The notes under the pieces were generated by a model. That model saw nothing but the letters and a program-made list of their open reading frames with translations. It had not been told where the DNA came from and ran no database searches. From assembly GCF_032027425.1 (NCBI RefSeq), contig NZ_JAVSJA010000001.1, forward strand, positions 930,001 to 994,000: a DNA stretch of 64,000 nt. Direction: 5' to 3'. Both the position numbers and the translations under genes were made by a program. Below, in pieces: positions 17,927-26,103 of the stretch (its first letter is position 1; every line of letters starts with the position of its first letter). This DNA comes from Microcystis wesenbergii NRERC-220 (GTDB lineage: Bacteria; Cyanobacteriota; Cyanobacteriia; Cyanobacteriales; Microcystaceae).

Positions 17927-18709
17927 ATGAAAATTAAGAAAAAATTGACAATTATTATAGCTATAGCCACTTTTTTACTGACTATCTCTCCCCTAAGCGC
18001 TCAAACTACCGCTAACCCCGTCAAGGCTGTAGAATTTTATAATCGGGGGGTGGATCGTTTAACCGCAGGGGATTACTCAGGGGCGATCGCAGATTTTACT
18101 CAAGCTCTACAATTAGAACCCAAGGATGCCGATGCTTACTATAATCGCGGCTATGCGGAGTTAGTTCTCGGCCAGTACGAGCGAGCGATCGCAGATTATA
18201 CCCAGGCCTTGACAATCAACCCCAATTATGTTAATGCTCTCGGTAATCGTTGTTATGTGCATTATCTGACGAAAAAATACGAGGCAGCGGTGGAAGATTG
18301 CACAAAAGCGATCGCTTTAAACGGAAATTTTGCTGATTTCTTTATTTATCGCGGTAATGCTAAGGATGACTTAGGTAAACACCTAGAAGCGATCGAGGAT
18401 TACACAAAAGCTTTGAGTTTACAGGGAACTAGAGGACAGGATCGCATTTTCTATAATCGCGCCCTGTCCTATAACCGAGCCGGACAGCAGGAAATGGCTT
18501 TAAGGGACTATAATGAGAGTCTGAAAATCAATGCTAATTTTGCCGAAGCGTACCACAATCGGGGTTTAACCTATTATAAATTGGGAAACAGGGAAAAAGC
18601 GATCGCTGATTTAGAGGAAGCGGCCCGTCTAGCGTTATCTCAGGGTAAACAGGGGACTGCGGCTAAGTCTCAGTCAGCAGTGGCATTAATTCAGGGTCAA
18701 AAGCCTTAA
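17927..18709 (+). CDS. Secreted TPR-repeat protein
   Basis: This 260-residue protein starts at ATG 17927; an upstream TTG at 17903 is less likely because the signal peptide (MKIKKKLTIIIAIATFLLT, cleavage after PLSAQ) begins at the ATG. About six tetratricopeptide repeats follow, recognisable by the YNRGVDRL..GDYSGAIADFTQAL and YYNRGYAELVLGQYERAIAD type blocks from residue ~37 to ~245. It is likely a protein-protein interaction scaffold in the periplasm or thylakoid lumen. The partner is unknown. Confidence 0.85.
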   Translation: MKIKKKLTIIIAIATFLLTISPLSAQTTANPVKAVEFYNRGVDRLTAGDYSGAIADFTQALQLEPKDADAYYNRGYAELVLGQYERAIADYTQALTINPNYVNALGNRCYVHYLTKKYEAAVEDCTKAIALNGNFADFFIYRGNAKDDLGKHLEAIEDYTKALSLQGTRGQDRIFYNRALSYNRAGQQEMALRDYNESLKINANFAEAYHNRGLTYYKLGNREKAIADLEEAARLALSQGKQGTAAKSQSAVALIQGQKP

Positions 18710-18783
18710 AATAGGGAGTAGTTGTGATATTAGCGCTAAAGAGGAGTGAAAGGGGCTAAATCGCAACTACGAGGGACTAAATT

Positions 18784-18963
18784 TTAGCCAGCTTGAGATG
18801 CGTAAAAAGCGACGGCTAACAGTCCACCGACAAGTGTGATCGCAGCAACACCCCAGAAAAGATAATTACGTTGTTGCGATTTAGTGGGGGGGGTCGCTTG
18901 ATAAACTTTCGGTTCGGCGGCGAAATTATTTAAGCGTCCACCTTCTTCGTTTGTATAAGGCAT
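18784..18963 (-). CDS. psb34: Photosystem II assembly protein Psb34
   Basis: This 59-residue, single-span membrane protein starts at ATG 18963 (MPYTNEEGGRLNNFAAEPKV), the start nearest the conserved N-terminus. The stretch EEGGRLNNFA-EPKVYQA-PPT is strongly conserved in Psb34, followed by a single span (FWGVAAITLVGGLLAVAFY). Psb34 binds photosystem II assembly intermediates near CP47. A TTG two codons upstream is an unlikely alternative. Confidence 0.88.
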   Translation of the reverse strand: MPYTNEEGGRLNNFAAEPKVYQATPPTKSQQRNYLFWGVAAITLVGGLLAVAFYASQAG

Positions 18964-19049
18964 AATCAAAACCTCGAATATGACAATTTTTCAGGAAAAA
19001 AATCCTCTTATTACAATAGTACAACATATTTTTAGTAAGTGAGTCGGGG

Positions 19050-19139
19050 ATGTTTGGAATTCCGGCGGGGATAACAATTCTTAGTCTTGGGGTAACTGCT
19101 GGACTCTGCTACTTTTATTGGCGATCGCATTTCCCCTGA
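19050..19139 (+). CDS. Candidate 29-residue single-span membrane protein
   Basis: An ATG at 19050 opens a 29-codon frame encoding MFGIPAGITILSLGVTAGLC followed by YFYWRSHFP. It is mostly hydrophobic with a basic tail, like the many tiny photosynthetic membrane subunits, but I cannot match it to one. Only GGGG touching the ATG resembles a ribosome binding site, which is too close. It may be chance. Confidence 0.3.
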   Translation: MFGIPAGITILSLGVTAGLCYFYWRSHFP

Positions 19140-19353
19140 TTGAAACCGCGAAAACAACTTAAAAAAAGCCAATCACTTTCACAAATTGTCTGTTAAAAAT
19201 TCTTACAGAAGCCTAGTCTCATAGAATAGCAAGCGACAGAGACCATCCTTACCCAATGTTAAAACTTGGTAAGCTAAGACGTATTTATAGCAGTTTTCAT
19301 TGTCGATACCTCAGTAAGGTGAAAAGCGCTATAATTACTGTCATCATCTTTCT

Positions 19354-19397
19354 CAAAAAAAGAGGAGAAAAAAGCCAGTTCTGCCTTTCTCTCCTCC
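19354..19397 (-). terminator. Rho-independent terminator of the sugar transferase gene
   Basis: On the minus strand, GAGGAGAGAAA (19386-19396) pairs with TTTCTCCTC (19362-19370) around a short loop, followed by seven T (19355-19361). It lies about 60 bp after the stop at 19458. Confidence 0.8.
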
Positions 19398-19457
19398 AGT
19401 CTAGCGATTAATTACATTCAAACAGCAGTGAGTAATCTTTAATTACTATTCACTGCT

Positions 19458-20189
19458 TTAGTAAGCACCATTATTTTTGGGAAAAACCACAACACCGATA
19501 GTTTTGAAGACTACCCAGATATCGGTTAACCAGTTACGCGAATTAACGTAATACACATCCATCTGCACGCGCATGGGATAGGGGATGTCATTACGTCCAG
19601 AAACTTGCCATAAACCAGTCAAACCGGGGCGAATAGTTAAAACTTTGTCGATGCGATTGCCATATTTCTGCAATTCTTCGGGAACTAAAGGCCGCGGACC
19701 GACGACGCTCATATCTCCTCGCAGGACGTTCCAGAATTGGGGGAACTCGTCTAAACTGGTTAAGCGCAGAAATTTGCCAATCCAAGTTATGCGGGGATCG
19801 TCCTTAAGCTTGAAATTATCCTCGAATTCCGCCCGCAGTTGGGGAGAGTCTTCCATCAGTCTCTCTAATACCTTATCCGCATCCATCACCATAGTACGGA
19901 ACTTAATACAGTTGAAATGCTGGAAGTTTTGACCGACACGCTTCTGCACATAGAAGACCGGACCGGGGGAACTAATCGCGATCAATAAGGCTAAGATTAA
20001 ATAAAGCGGCGAAAAGAAAATTAGCACCGATAGGGAGAAAACGATATCGAATAATCGTTTTGAGGTATCGCCGTCTAAAGCTATTAACCAAGATTTTTGA
20101 TGCCGTCTACCAGAGACCGAAGGTTTGAACCCTCGCTTCATCAAAGCTTGTAGAGCCTTGACGGAGATAAGTTGGCTATTAGCAGTCAT
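19458..20189 (-). CDS. Polyprenyl-phosphate sugar-1-phosphate transferase (bacterial sugar transferase)
   Basis: This 243-residue protein initiates an exopolysaccharide repeat unit by moving a hexose-1-phosphate onto undecaprenyl phosphate. The N-terminal ~40 residues are basic and cytoplasmic; a single membrane hairpin (LFDIVFSLSVLIFFSPLYLIL) precedes the catalytic part. The catalytic part has QKRVGQNFQHFNCIKFRTM, SLDEFPQFWNVLRGDMSVVGPRP and RPGLTGLWQVSGRND, which are the WcaJ/RfbP/PglC signatures. It is the short form, lacking the multi-span N-terminal region of full WcaJ. No polysaccharide operon is attached, but the HpsJ-like gene lies upstream on the same strand. Confidence 0.88.
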   Translation of the reverse strand: MTANSQLISVKALQALMKRGFKPSVSGRRHQKSWLIALDGDTSKRLFDIVFSLSVLIFFSPLYLILALLIAISSPGPVFYVQKRVGQNFQHFNCIKFRTMVMDADKVLERLMEDSPQLRAEFEDNFKLKDDPRITWIGKFLRLTSLDEFPQFWNVLRGDMSVVGPRPLVPEELQKYGNRIDKVLTIRPGLTGLWQVSGRNDIPYPMRVQMDVYYVNSRNWLTDIWVVFKTIGVVVFPKNNGAY

Positions 20190-20872
20190 CTTACTCCTTC
20201 ACATCACACACACCACACAGTACTCATGATAAAGCCACAAGACTGAAAAAACAAGTCTTCAGGCCAATAACTGGCACGGGCTATTTTAGAGCCTTTGTAC
20301 TGAAAAATCTCTAATTAGGGTTTGCGGCAAAAAGTTTGTTGCTGGGGTTAAGAGTCGGGAGTCGGTCGTCAGCAGTCAGCAGTCAGCAGTCAGCAGTCAG
20401 TAGTCAGTAGTCAGCAGTCAGGAGATTGCTTTTATTTATTCTTGCCACTTCCCAATTCATAATTCCTAATTCATAATTTATAATTCCCTCTCCCCCCGCA
20501 ACGGCTCGACTGAGCATCGCGGCGGTTCGACAAGCGGTTCGGCTGATCTCACCGTCGAAGCCTCACCGTCCGCTCGACTTAGCTTCGCCGAACGTCCGAA
20601 CGTCGCGCACGAAGTGGTCTCCCTGCTCCCCACTCTCCTATACCTTTTAAACAGGATTTGGTTTTATGGGACGTTTTTGAACCACCAAAAATTAATTATG
20701 CAAGAAATAAAAGAGCATCAGCAAATGATGCCCTGTGGCTGAACATTTAAGTAGTTACAGCTTTGATCCTAAGGATGAATTATGCTCTTGTCTGCGCTCG
20801 TCTCCTGACTCGGAGAATTCTGAGTCCCGAAAACGAAAACTTTATACTTCATCATGAAGATAAATCCCCTGC
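20190..20872. other. Repeat-filled intergenic region
   Basis: This is 680 bp without a gene. It holds about eight AGTCAGC/AGTCAGT units at about 20360-20420, AATTCATAATTCCTAATTCAT-type repeats at 20454-20484, and a G+C-rich palindromic mosaic at about 20497-20625 (GGCTCGACTGAGC, CGCCGAACGTCCGAACG). A similar mosaic is at 59418-59521. A hairpin with a T run (20866-20890) overlaps the end of the next gene on the opposite strand. Confidence 0.7.
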
Positions 20873-21667
20873 TTAGGCGGGGCGTTTTTTCATACTACCT
20901 AGTTCTCGAATGCCTAACCAACCGATCAAACTATAGCAAATCGATAGCAACATACTTTGAATACCAATTCTTAACCACTGTTTCAAAGCCTCCAAGTTAG
21001 CTTGACTTTCTGCCTGTGTTCGCCGATCTTGCAGCTGAGTTTGTAGCTGATTTTTGATCTCATCTAATTTCTGTTTAAACTCCTTCGGTTTTTTGGATAA
21101 ATTCCGTAAATTAGTTAATTGTTCTTTTTGTTGACGGAGGGTCTCTAACTGTTCTGTGCTGATCGGTTGTCCTTGGAAACGACCTGTTTCAATCACTTGA
21201 GTTCTCTGAGAGATCTGCTGGTCTAATAGTTGAGGATTTTGGGATAGAGTATTTAACTGGACTAAGAAGGCTTGAATTTGTCCCTCCCCTTGGTCAACAC
21301 CCTGTTGAATTTGAGTCAAAGCGTTGTTTTTAATCTGGTTGATATTATTGATATGAACAGGAATCATCAACAGAAAAACTAAGCCTAACAGTGTGGAAAA
21401 AATAAAGATCGGCCAACGCAATTCAAAGCGGGATTTTCTGGAAATGACATCTCTATCTCTGTTAGCATCAATCCAGTAAGCGATTAAAACGAGAATGATA
21501 CCCAGAAGAGGAACAATTCCTCGATCGACAAAGGTGGTGACGAACCCTACCTGCCATTGGGATTGACTGAATCGATAGGGCAGCGGCAGGATAAACCCAT
21601 CCAAAAGGAAGGAAAGAATGAAAACCAATCCCGTTAATTTCAGGGACAAAGAAGTAAAGCTGTTCAT
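20873..21667 (-). CDS. HpsJ-like membrane protein
   Basis: This 264-residue protein has three N-terminal membrane spans (about residues 8-28, 45-65 and 85-106) and a long charged coiled-coil region rich in glutamine (about 110-230, e.g. QLETLRQQKEQLTNLRNLS). A last span follows (about 238-256) before a short basic tail. The layout and the start MNSFTSLSLKLTGLVFILS resemble HpsJ-family proteins, first linked to hormogonium polysaccharide and motility in filamentous cyanobacteria. In a unicellular organism the role is probably polysaccharide export or cell-surface related. Family assignment is from resemblance. Confidence 0.6.
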   Translation of the reverse strand: MNSFTSLSLKLTGLVFILSFLLDGFILPLPYRFSQSQWQVGFVTTFVDRGIVPLLGIILVLIAYWIDANRDRDVISRKSRFELRWPIFIFSTLLGLVFLLMIPVHINNINQIKNNALTQIQQGVDQGEGQIQAFLVQLNTLSQNPQLLDQQISQRTQVIETGRFQGQPISTEQLETLRQQKEQLTNLRNLSKKPKEFKQKLDEIKNQLQTQLQDRRTQAESQANLEALKQWLRIGIQSMLLSICYSLIGWLGIRELGSMKKRPA

Positions 21668-21853
21668 CGCTGTTTCTGTAATGGTATGTCAATGAATAGA
21701 TTCATTAGTCTGTTTAAAAGTTCTCGCTGGGGATTCGCGGAAGGATTTTGCCGAGAGGCACTCTGACAAACTGCAATTTCTAATTAACTTTCGCTCAGCC
21801 CCCCCGCTAAACCCTATATTAAAATCGTTCTGCTTGTCAACCCCTTGCGAGAA

Positions 21854-21883
21854 TTGACTCTAAAAATATTACCTCAATATGGT
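21854..21883 (+). promoter_or_regulatory. Possible sigma-70 promoter upstream of pgl
   Basis: TTGACT (21854-21859) and TATGGT (21878-21883) are separated by 18 bp, about 180 bp before the pgl start. The -10 box is imperfect, so this is a weak call. Confidence 0.35.
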
Positions 21884-21900
21884 ATCGCTAAACTTATCCC

Positions 21901-22008
21901 TGTCAAAGAATAAAATTTTCCCAAGCTCTCAGACGAGGTTTTCCCCCGGATCTCTTACCTAAGACAGAGGCTGTCAAAGAATAAAATTTTCCCAAGCTCT
22001 CAGACGAG
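21901..22008. repeat. 37-bp direct repeat pair upstream of pgl
   Basis: Positions 21901-21937 and 21972-22008 are identical (TGTCAAAGAATAAAATTTTC...GACGAG), 71 bp apart. They end 55 bp before the pgl start and lie between the possible promoter and the gene. Confidence 0.9.
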
Positions 22009-22063
22009 TCCTCAATGGTTAGCCTATAGTAAAGACAGCCCCCCTGAGTTGATAACAAAACCC

Positions 22064-22786
22064 ATGCAGAAATTGGTGGAAGTTTTAGCCGATAAACAAG
22101 CTCTGATCGCAAAATCTCTGGCTCTAGTTCTGGAAAAAATCACAACCAGCCTCGACCAACAGGACTATTTTACCATCGCTCTGTCCGGCGGTAGTACCCC
22201 GAAACCTCTCTACGAGGCTTTATCCTCTCAACCCCTCGACTGGTCAAAAATTCACGTTTTCTGGGGAGATGAACGCTACGTTAGTCCCGATCATCCTGAC
22301 AGTAATCAACGCATGGCCCGGTTAGCATGGCTCGATCGCATAGCGATCCCGGCCGCTAATATTCATCATGTTCCCACGGATGACCCCGATCCCTACCTGG
22401 CCGCCCAAAAATACGATGATCATCTCCGCCAATGGTTTGGGGTCAATTCTCCCGATTTTCCCGTTTTTGATTTGATTTTATTGGGAATGGGCGATGATGG
22501 TCACACCGCCTCTCTCTTTCCCCACACGGCGGCTTTAACGGTCAGCGATCGCTGTATTACCGTCGGCGAGAAAGACGGCAATCCCCGCTTAACTTTTACC
22601 GTTCCCCTGATCAATCGGGCCCGTTGTGTGATCTTTATCGCTGCCGGCGAAAGTAAACGCCCCGCTTTACATGAGATTTTCTCTGCCTATGGTGATTCTT
22701 TCTCCTATCCTTCCCGTCTCATCCACCCCCCGGCAGGGGAATTATACTGGTTACTCGATGCCGCCGCTGGTTCCTCGTTTGTCTAG
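22064..22786 (+). CDS. pgl: 6-phosphogluconolactonase
   Basis: This 240-residue enzyme hydrolyses 6-phosphogluconolactone to 6-phosphogluconate in the oxidative pentose phosphate pathway. It shows the DevB-type motifs: FTIALSGGSTPKPLYEAL (sugar-phosphate loop) near residue 40, HVFWGDERYVSPDHPDSN, and DLILLGMGDDGHTASLFPHT. ATG 22064 gives the standard length; a TTG at 22049 would add five residues. The gene is monocistronic and preceded by a duplicated 37-bp sequence. Confidence 0.92.
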   Translation: MQKLVEVLADKQALIAKSLALVLEKITTSLDQQDYFTIALSGGSTPKPLYEALSSQPLDWSKIHVFWGDERYVSPDHPDSNQRMARLAWLDRIAIPAANIHHVPTDDPDPYLAAQKYDDHLRQWFGVNSPDFPVFDLILLGMGDDGHTASLFPHTAALTVSDRCITVGEKDGNPRLTFTVPLINRARCVIFIAAGESKRPALHEIFSAYGDSFSYPSRLIHPPAGELYWLLDAAAGSSFV

Positions 22787-22882
22787 AGAATAGGGGAATG
22801 GACGAATAGGGGGAATGGGGGAATTTCAACTAAAACCCTAAAACCCTAATCTGCTTTTTTACTTTTCACTTTTTCCTGAAAA

Positions 22883-23509
22883 ATGATCGTTTGTCCTAAT
22901 TGCGAACATACTAACCCCGATGAGGCCAGTCAATGTGAGGCCTGTTATACCCCCTTACCGCGGATGTCTTCCTGTCCTAGTTGTGGGGCAACCATCCAAA
23001 CTGATGCCACCTTTTGCGGTCAGTGTGGCTACAATTTACAGCCTAATTCCGTTCCCCTGGTTACGGCCGAGGCCGAATCGGAACCTGAACCCGTCCCACC
23101 AGTCCCTACAGCCACCGTCGCCTCGATCGCACCTCCTCCTGTTGCCCCCCCACCGGTTCCGGCTGCCACCCGCTTACAGACGGAAATAGCTAGTTTGCAG
23201 CACCTGCAAACCGATAGCAAAATTGAATTACCCCTACATCTATCGGTAATTCATATCGGCAAACCTAACGATCGCATTCCCCCCGATATCGATGTTTCCG
23301 GTTTTCCCGATTCTGATATCGTCTCCCGGGTTCATGCCGATATCCGCGTCGAAGGGGGCATCTATTACCTTGAAGACACGGGCAGCGCTAACGGAACCTA
23401 CGTTAATCACACTCCCCTACCCCCCGGCAATCGTCATCGTCTCCGGGCTGGCGATCGCATTTCCCTCGGTAAAGGCGACAAAATGACTTTTATTTTCCAA
23501 ATGTCTTAA
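22883..23509 (+). CDS. Zinc-ribbon / FHA-domain protein
   Basis: This 208-residue protein has two CxxC zinc ribbons at the N-terminus (CPNCEHTNPDEASQCEAC and CPSCGATIQTDATFCGQCG, residues 4-50). A proline/valine-rich linker (about 60-105) leads to a C-terminal FHA domain (IHIGKPNDRIPPDIDVSGF...SRVHADIRVEGG...DTGSANGTYVN). FHA domains bind phosphothreonine, so it likely reads the output of a Ser/Thr kinase; the kinase-like protein at 26104 is nearby but lacks key catalytic residues. The gene precedes a site-2 protease on the same strand by 140 bp. Confidence 0.85.
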   Translation: MIVCPNCEHTNPDEASQCEACYTPLPRMSSCPSCGATIQTDATFCGQCGYNLQPNSVPLVTAEAESEPEPVPPVPTATVASIAPPPVAPPPVPAATRLQTEIASLQHLQTDSKIELPLHLSVIHIGKPNDRIPPDIDVSGFPDSDIVSRVHADIRVEGGIYYLEDTGSANGTYVNHTPLPPGNRHRLRAGDRISLGKGDKMTFIFQMS

Positions 23510-23651
23510 GTAGTCTGGCAAAATTAATTTCCTGGTTGAGACCCCGAGAAGGTTGACAGTTTTTCACTCCAAAGTCCGCTTTTTTCCTTTTTAATTTTCC
23601 CTTGATCACTATCCATCTTCTTTTTTACTTCTCACTTTTTACTTGGTCAAT

Positions 23652-24899
23652 ATGCGTACAAATTGGCGAATCGGCTCTTTATTGGGCATTCCTCTCTATA
23701 TTGATTCCTCCTGGTTTTTGATTCTGGCTTTTGTCACCCTGATCAATGCCACCGATGCAGAAATTCAGTCTCTGGCCGCCCAAAGTTCTGTTTTAGCGTG
23801 GTTAATTGGTTTAATCATCGCTTTATTGCTGTTTATCTCGGTTTTACTCCACGAATTAGGTCATAGTTTCATGGCCCGTTGCCAAGGCATCGAGGTCAAT
23901 TCCATTACCCTGTTTCTTTTTGGGGGTATGGCCTCGATCGAGCGAGAATCTCGGACCCCTCCAGAGGCCCTGCAAGTAGCGATCGCTGGACCCCTCGTTA
24001 GTTTTCTCCTGTTTTGTCTCTTATCCCTAGCCAGTCACTTACCCTATTTAAACGCCAATTTAACCTATATATGCGGGCATTTAGCGATAATTAACCTGTT
24101 TTTGGCTCTATTTAATCTTATCCCCGGTTTACCCCTCGATGGGGGTCAAATTTTCAAAGCAATGGTCTGGCAAGCGACTGGCGATCGCTGGAAAGGTTTA
24201 CATTGGGCGGCGATCAGTGGTCAATTCATCGGTTGGTTAGGGATTATTTTGGGGATTTTCTTGGTTCTCTTGACGGCAGCTGTGGAGGGTGCTTGGTTAG
24301 GATTAATGGGCTGGTTTATCCTCAGAAATGCCAGCGCCTACGATAATTTGACTAATTTACAGGAAAGTCTCCTCAATTTCACAGCGGGAGAGGTGATGAG
24401 CAGAAATTTGCGGGTTTTAAACGCCCATCAAACCCTAGAGGAATTCGCCCAAGAATACGTTTTAGACCGAGCGGCTGCCAATACTGCTTATTTTGCCGCG
24501 TCCGAGGGGCGTTATCGGGGATTAATTCGGGTGGAAGATTTACAGGCGATCGAGCGGAGTTTCTGGTCAGAAAAACAACTGCTTGATCTTGCCCATCCCC
24601 TCGCGGAAATTGCCACTGTTGAGGAAAAAACCCCCTTAGTGACGGTGGTGCAAAAATTGGAAACCATCCCGGACCGCATGATCACGGTGTTAACACCAGC
24701 CTCCGCCGTAGCGGGAGTGATCGATCGCGGCGATATCCTCAAGGCAATTGCGATTAAATACCAAATTCCCCTAGAGGAAACGGATATTAAACGCGCTCGC
24801 GAGGGAGTTTATCCCAGTTATTTGCCCTTAAATGTTATTGCTGCCGCTCTCGAAAAGAGTGAACCGCCAAAAATCGGCGAACCGTCCTTAATGTCCTGA
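23652..24899 (+). CDS. Site-2-type intramembrane metalloprotease (M50) with CBS-like region
   Basis: This 415-residue protein starts at ATG 23652 with GSLLGIPLYIDSSWFLILAF, the usual S2P/FtsH-independent M50B beginning. The zinc-binding HELGH motif (LLHELGHSFMA) is in a membrane span near residue 65. The second metal ligand is in NLIPGLPLDGGQIFKAM. A C-terminal CBS-pair-like region follows (AGEVMSRNLRVLNAHQTLEEF...VDRGDILKAI-type IDRGDILKAIAIK). It probably cuts membrane-bound regulators, with CBS domains sensing a nucleotide. Its last 82 bp overlap the 3' end of the convergent phosphatase gene. Confidence 0.87.
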   Translation: MRTNWRIGSLLGIPLYIDSSWFLILAFVTLINATDAEIQSLAAQSSVLAWLIGLIIALLLFISVLLHELGHSFMARCQGIEVNSITLFLFGGMASIERESRTPPEALQVAIAGPLVSFLLFCLLSLASHLPYLNANLTYICGHLAIINLFLALFNLIPGLPLDGGQIFKAMVWQATGDRWKGLHWAAISGQFIGWLGIILGIFLVLLTAAVEGAWLGLMGWFILRNASAYDNLTNLQESLLNFTAGEVMSRNLRVLNAHQTLEEFAQEYVLDRAAANTAYFAASEGRYRGLIRVEDLQAIERSFWSEKQLLDLAHPLAEIATVEEKTPLVTVVQKLETIPDRMITVLTPASAVAGVIDRGDILKAIAIKYQIPLEETDIKRAREGVYPSYLPLNVIAAALEKSEPPKIGEPSLMS

Positions 24900-25582
24900 C
24901 GTAGAGAGGATGGACGATAATAATCTTGAATATGGCTAATCCGAAAATTTCCTCCCTGGTTAACCTGCCACAATTTCCCCGTTTCCACATCTAAACAACT
25001 TAACCAGCCTTTGCCGTAGGCCCAAGTATCAATACAAATGGCATGGCCGAGATTAACCGGTTTACCGCTTTTTTGGCTGGTATGGCCGCAAATCATGGTT
25101 TTTCCCGAACTATGGGCGGCGGGGTGTTGAAATTTCTCCCAAAAGAGTTTGTATTCTGGTTGTCTGGCCAGGGGTAGATGGGGATCGAGATTAGCGTGAA
25201 CAAATAAATGATTGGCAGTTTCGTAGCTATTTATACAGACTTTTCCTAAAAAATCCCAGTGAGATTCAGGAATTTTAATCAGGTGGCCTTCGCTATAGGA
25301 TTTGAGGGTGGCTTTACCGCCTTTTTCTAACCAGAGACGCTGTTTGAGGGGGTTATTACGGGCTTGCAGCATGATAATCTCGTGATTACCTTTGAGGGGA
25401 ATCAAATTTCCCTGTTTATGTAGGGAAATCAGGCGATCGATCACCCCTTTCGAGTCTCTGCCCTTATTAACGTAATCACCGAGGGTGATTAAAGTATCTT
25501 GGGGTTTGGGATTGACGATCTCTAGCAAGTGATCTAGAGCTTTCGAGCAACCATGAATATCGCCGATCGCTAAGGTTCGCAT
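24818..25582 (-). CDS. Metallophosphoesterase (Ser/Thr phosphatase, ApaH-like)
   Basis: This 254-residue calcineurin-like phosphatase starts at ATG 25582 with RTLAIGDIHGCSKALDHLL. It carries the GDIHG, GDYVNKGRDS, GNHE (KGNHEIIM) and HAN (LFVHANLD) metal-binding motifs in order, and GHT (CGHTSQKSG). The longer frame from 25654 adds 24 non-conserved residues. Substrates could be phosphoproteins or dinucleoside polyphosphates. The C-terminal 27 codons overlap the site-2 protease gene on the other strand, which is unusual and may indicate antisense coupling. Confidence 0.88.
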   Translation of the reverse strand: MRTLAIGDIHGCSKALDHLLEIVNPKPQDTLITLGDYVNKGRDSKGVIDRLISLHKQGNLIPLKGNHEIIMLQARNNPLKQRLWLEKGGKATLKSYSEGHLIKIPESHWDFLGKVCINSYETANHLFVHANLDPHLPLARQPEYKLFWEKFQHPAAHSSGKTMICGHTSQKSGKPVNLGHAICIDTWAYGKGWLSCLDVETGKLWQVNQGGNFRISHIQDYYRPSSLRQDIKDGSPIFGGSLFSRAAAITFKGK

Positions 25583-26103
25583 GAGGATTTTGTCTGCTAT
25601 GTTGGTAATACTCACCGATACTTTTTTGCTAACACAAACCAACAGATGAGGCAAGAGGCAACAGGCAACCTCCCCGATGTCGGGGGAGTTGGGGGGGGCG
25701 GGGGAGATTCAGCCGATCTAAGGATAGGCGGTTAGAATGGGTCTTAGCTTATCTTTCCAAGCCTAAAACAAGAGCTTTCACTGCTTAGATTTGCCTGCCC
25801 TGTTGGTTATCGACCTGTAGGCGACCCTGTTCTTTTGTCATTGCTCAGTTACTAGATTGGCAACCTAGACCCTGACATTATAGGACTTTTGAGCGAGCCT
25901 AGTCAATGCTTTAAGTAGGGCTGGCTGAATAAATCTAAAAACCTTGTTGGATAAAACTTTTAGACTTTTTTGCTGAGGGGAACCCTAGGGCGAATTACTT
26001 CGCCCCTTTAAAAGCCCCGTCCGATTGCACTTATAGGCAACGTCGATTTATCCCGTTGCCTAGCATCCGCTTAGAATCCCCCGTCATTTATGCGGGGGAG
26101 AAG
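25583..26103. other. Intergenic region with repeats and a strong minus-strand promoter
   Basis: Contents from left to right: GGCAAGAGGCAACAGGCAA units and a CCCCGATGTCGGGG palindrome (25650-25700), an inverted copy of repeat D (25703-25757), and about 120 bp of unique sequence. A promoter follows (25877-25906), then the AATAAATCTAAAAAC element (25926-25972) shared with 3911. A CCCCCG/CGGGGG hairpin lies just after the kinase-like gene. No protein gene is seen. Confidence 0.6.
25877..25906 (-). promoter_or_regulatory. Near-consensus sigma-70 promoter
   Basis: On the minus strand TTGACT (25901-25906) and TATAAT (25877-25882) are spaced by 18 bp, nearly ideal. The start site would be near 25870. 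The nearest gene is the phosphatase at 25582, giving a leader of about 290 nt. Alternatively it makes a small RNA: GGGTCT at 25867-25872 is complementary to AGACCC at 25739-25744 on that strand. Confidence 0.6.

Noticed and set aside
20866-20890. Plus-strand terminator hairpin
   Set aside because: It has a T run but overlaps the 3' coding end of the minus-strand HpsJ-like gene and no plus-strand gene precedes it.
25739-25872. 6S RNA gene
   Set aside because: The promoter is good, but the 3' pairing partner lies in a dispersed repeat and I see no recognisable 6S signature, so I only report a possible transcript.
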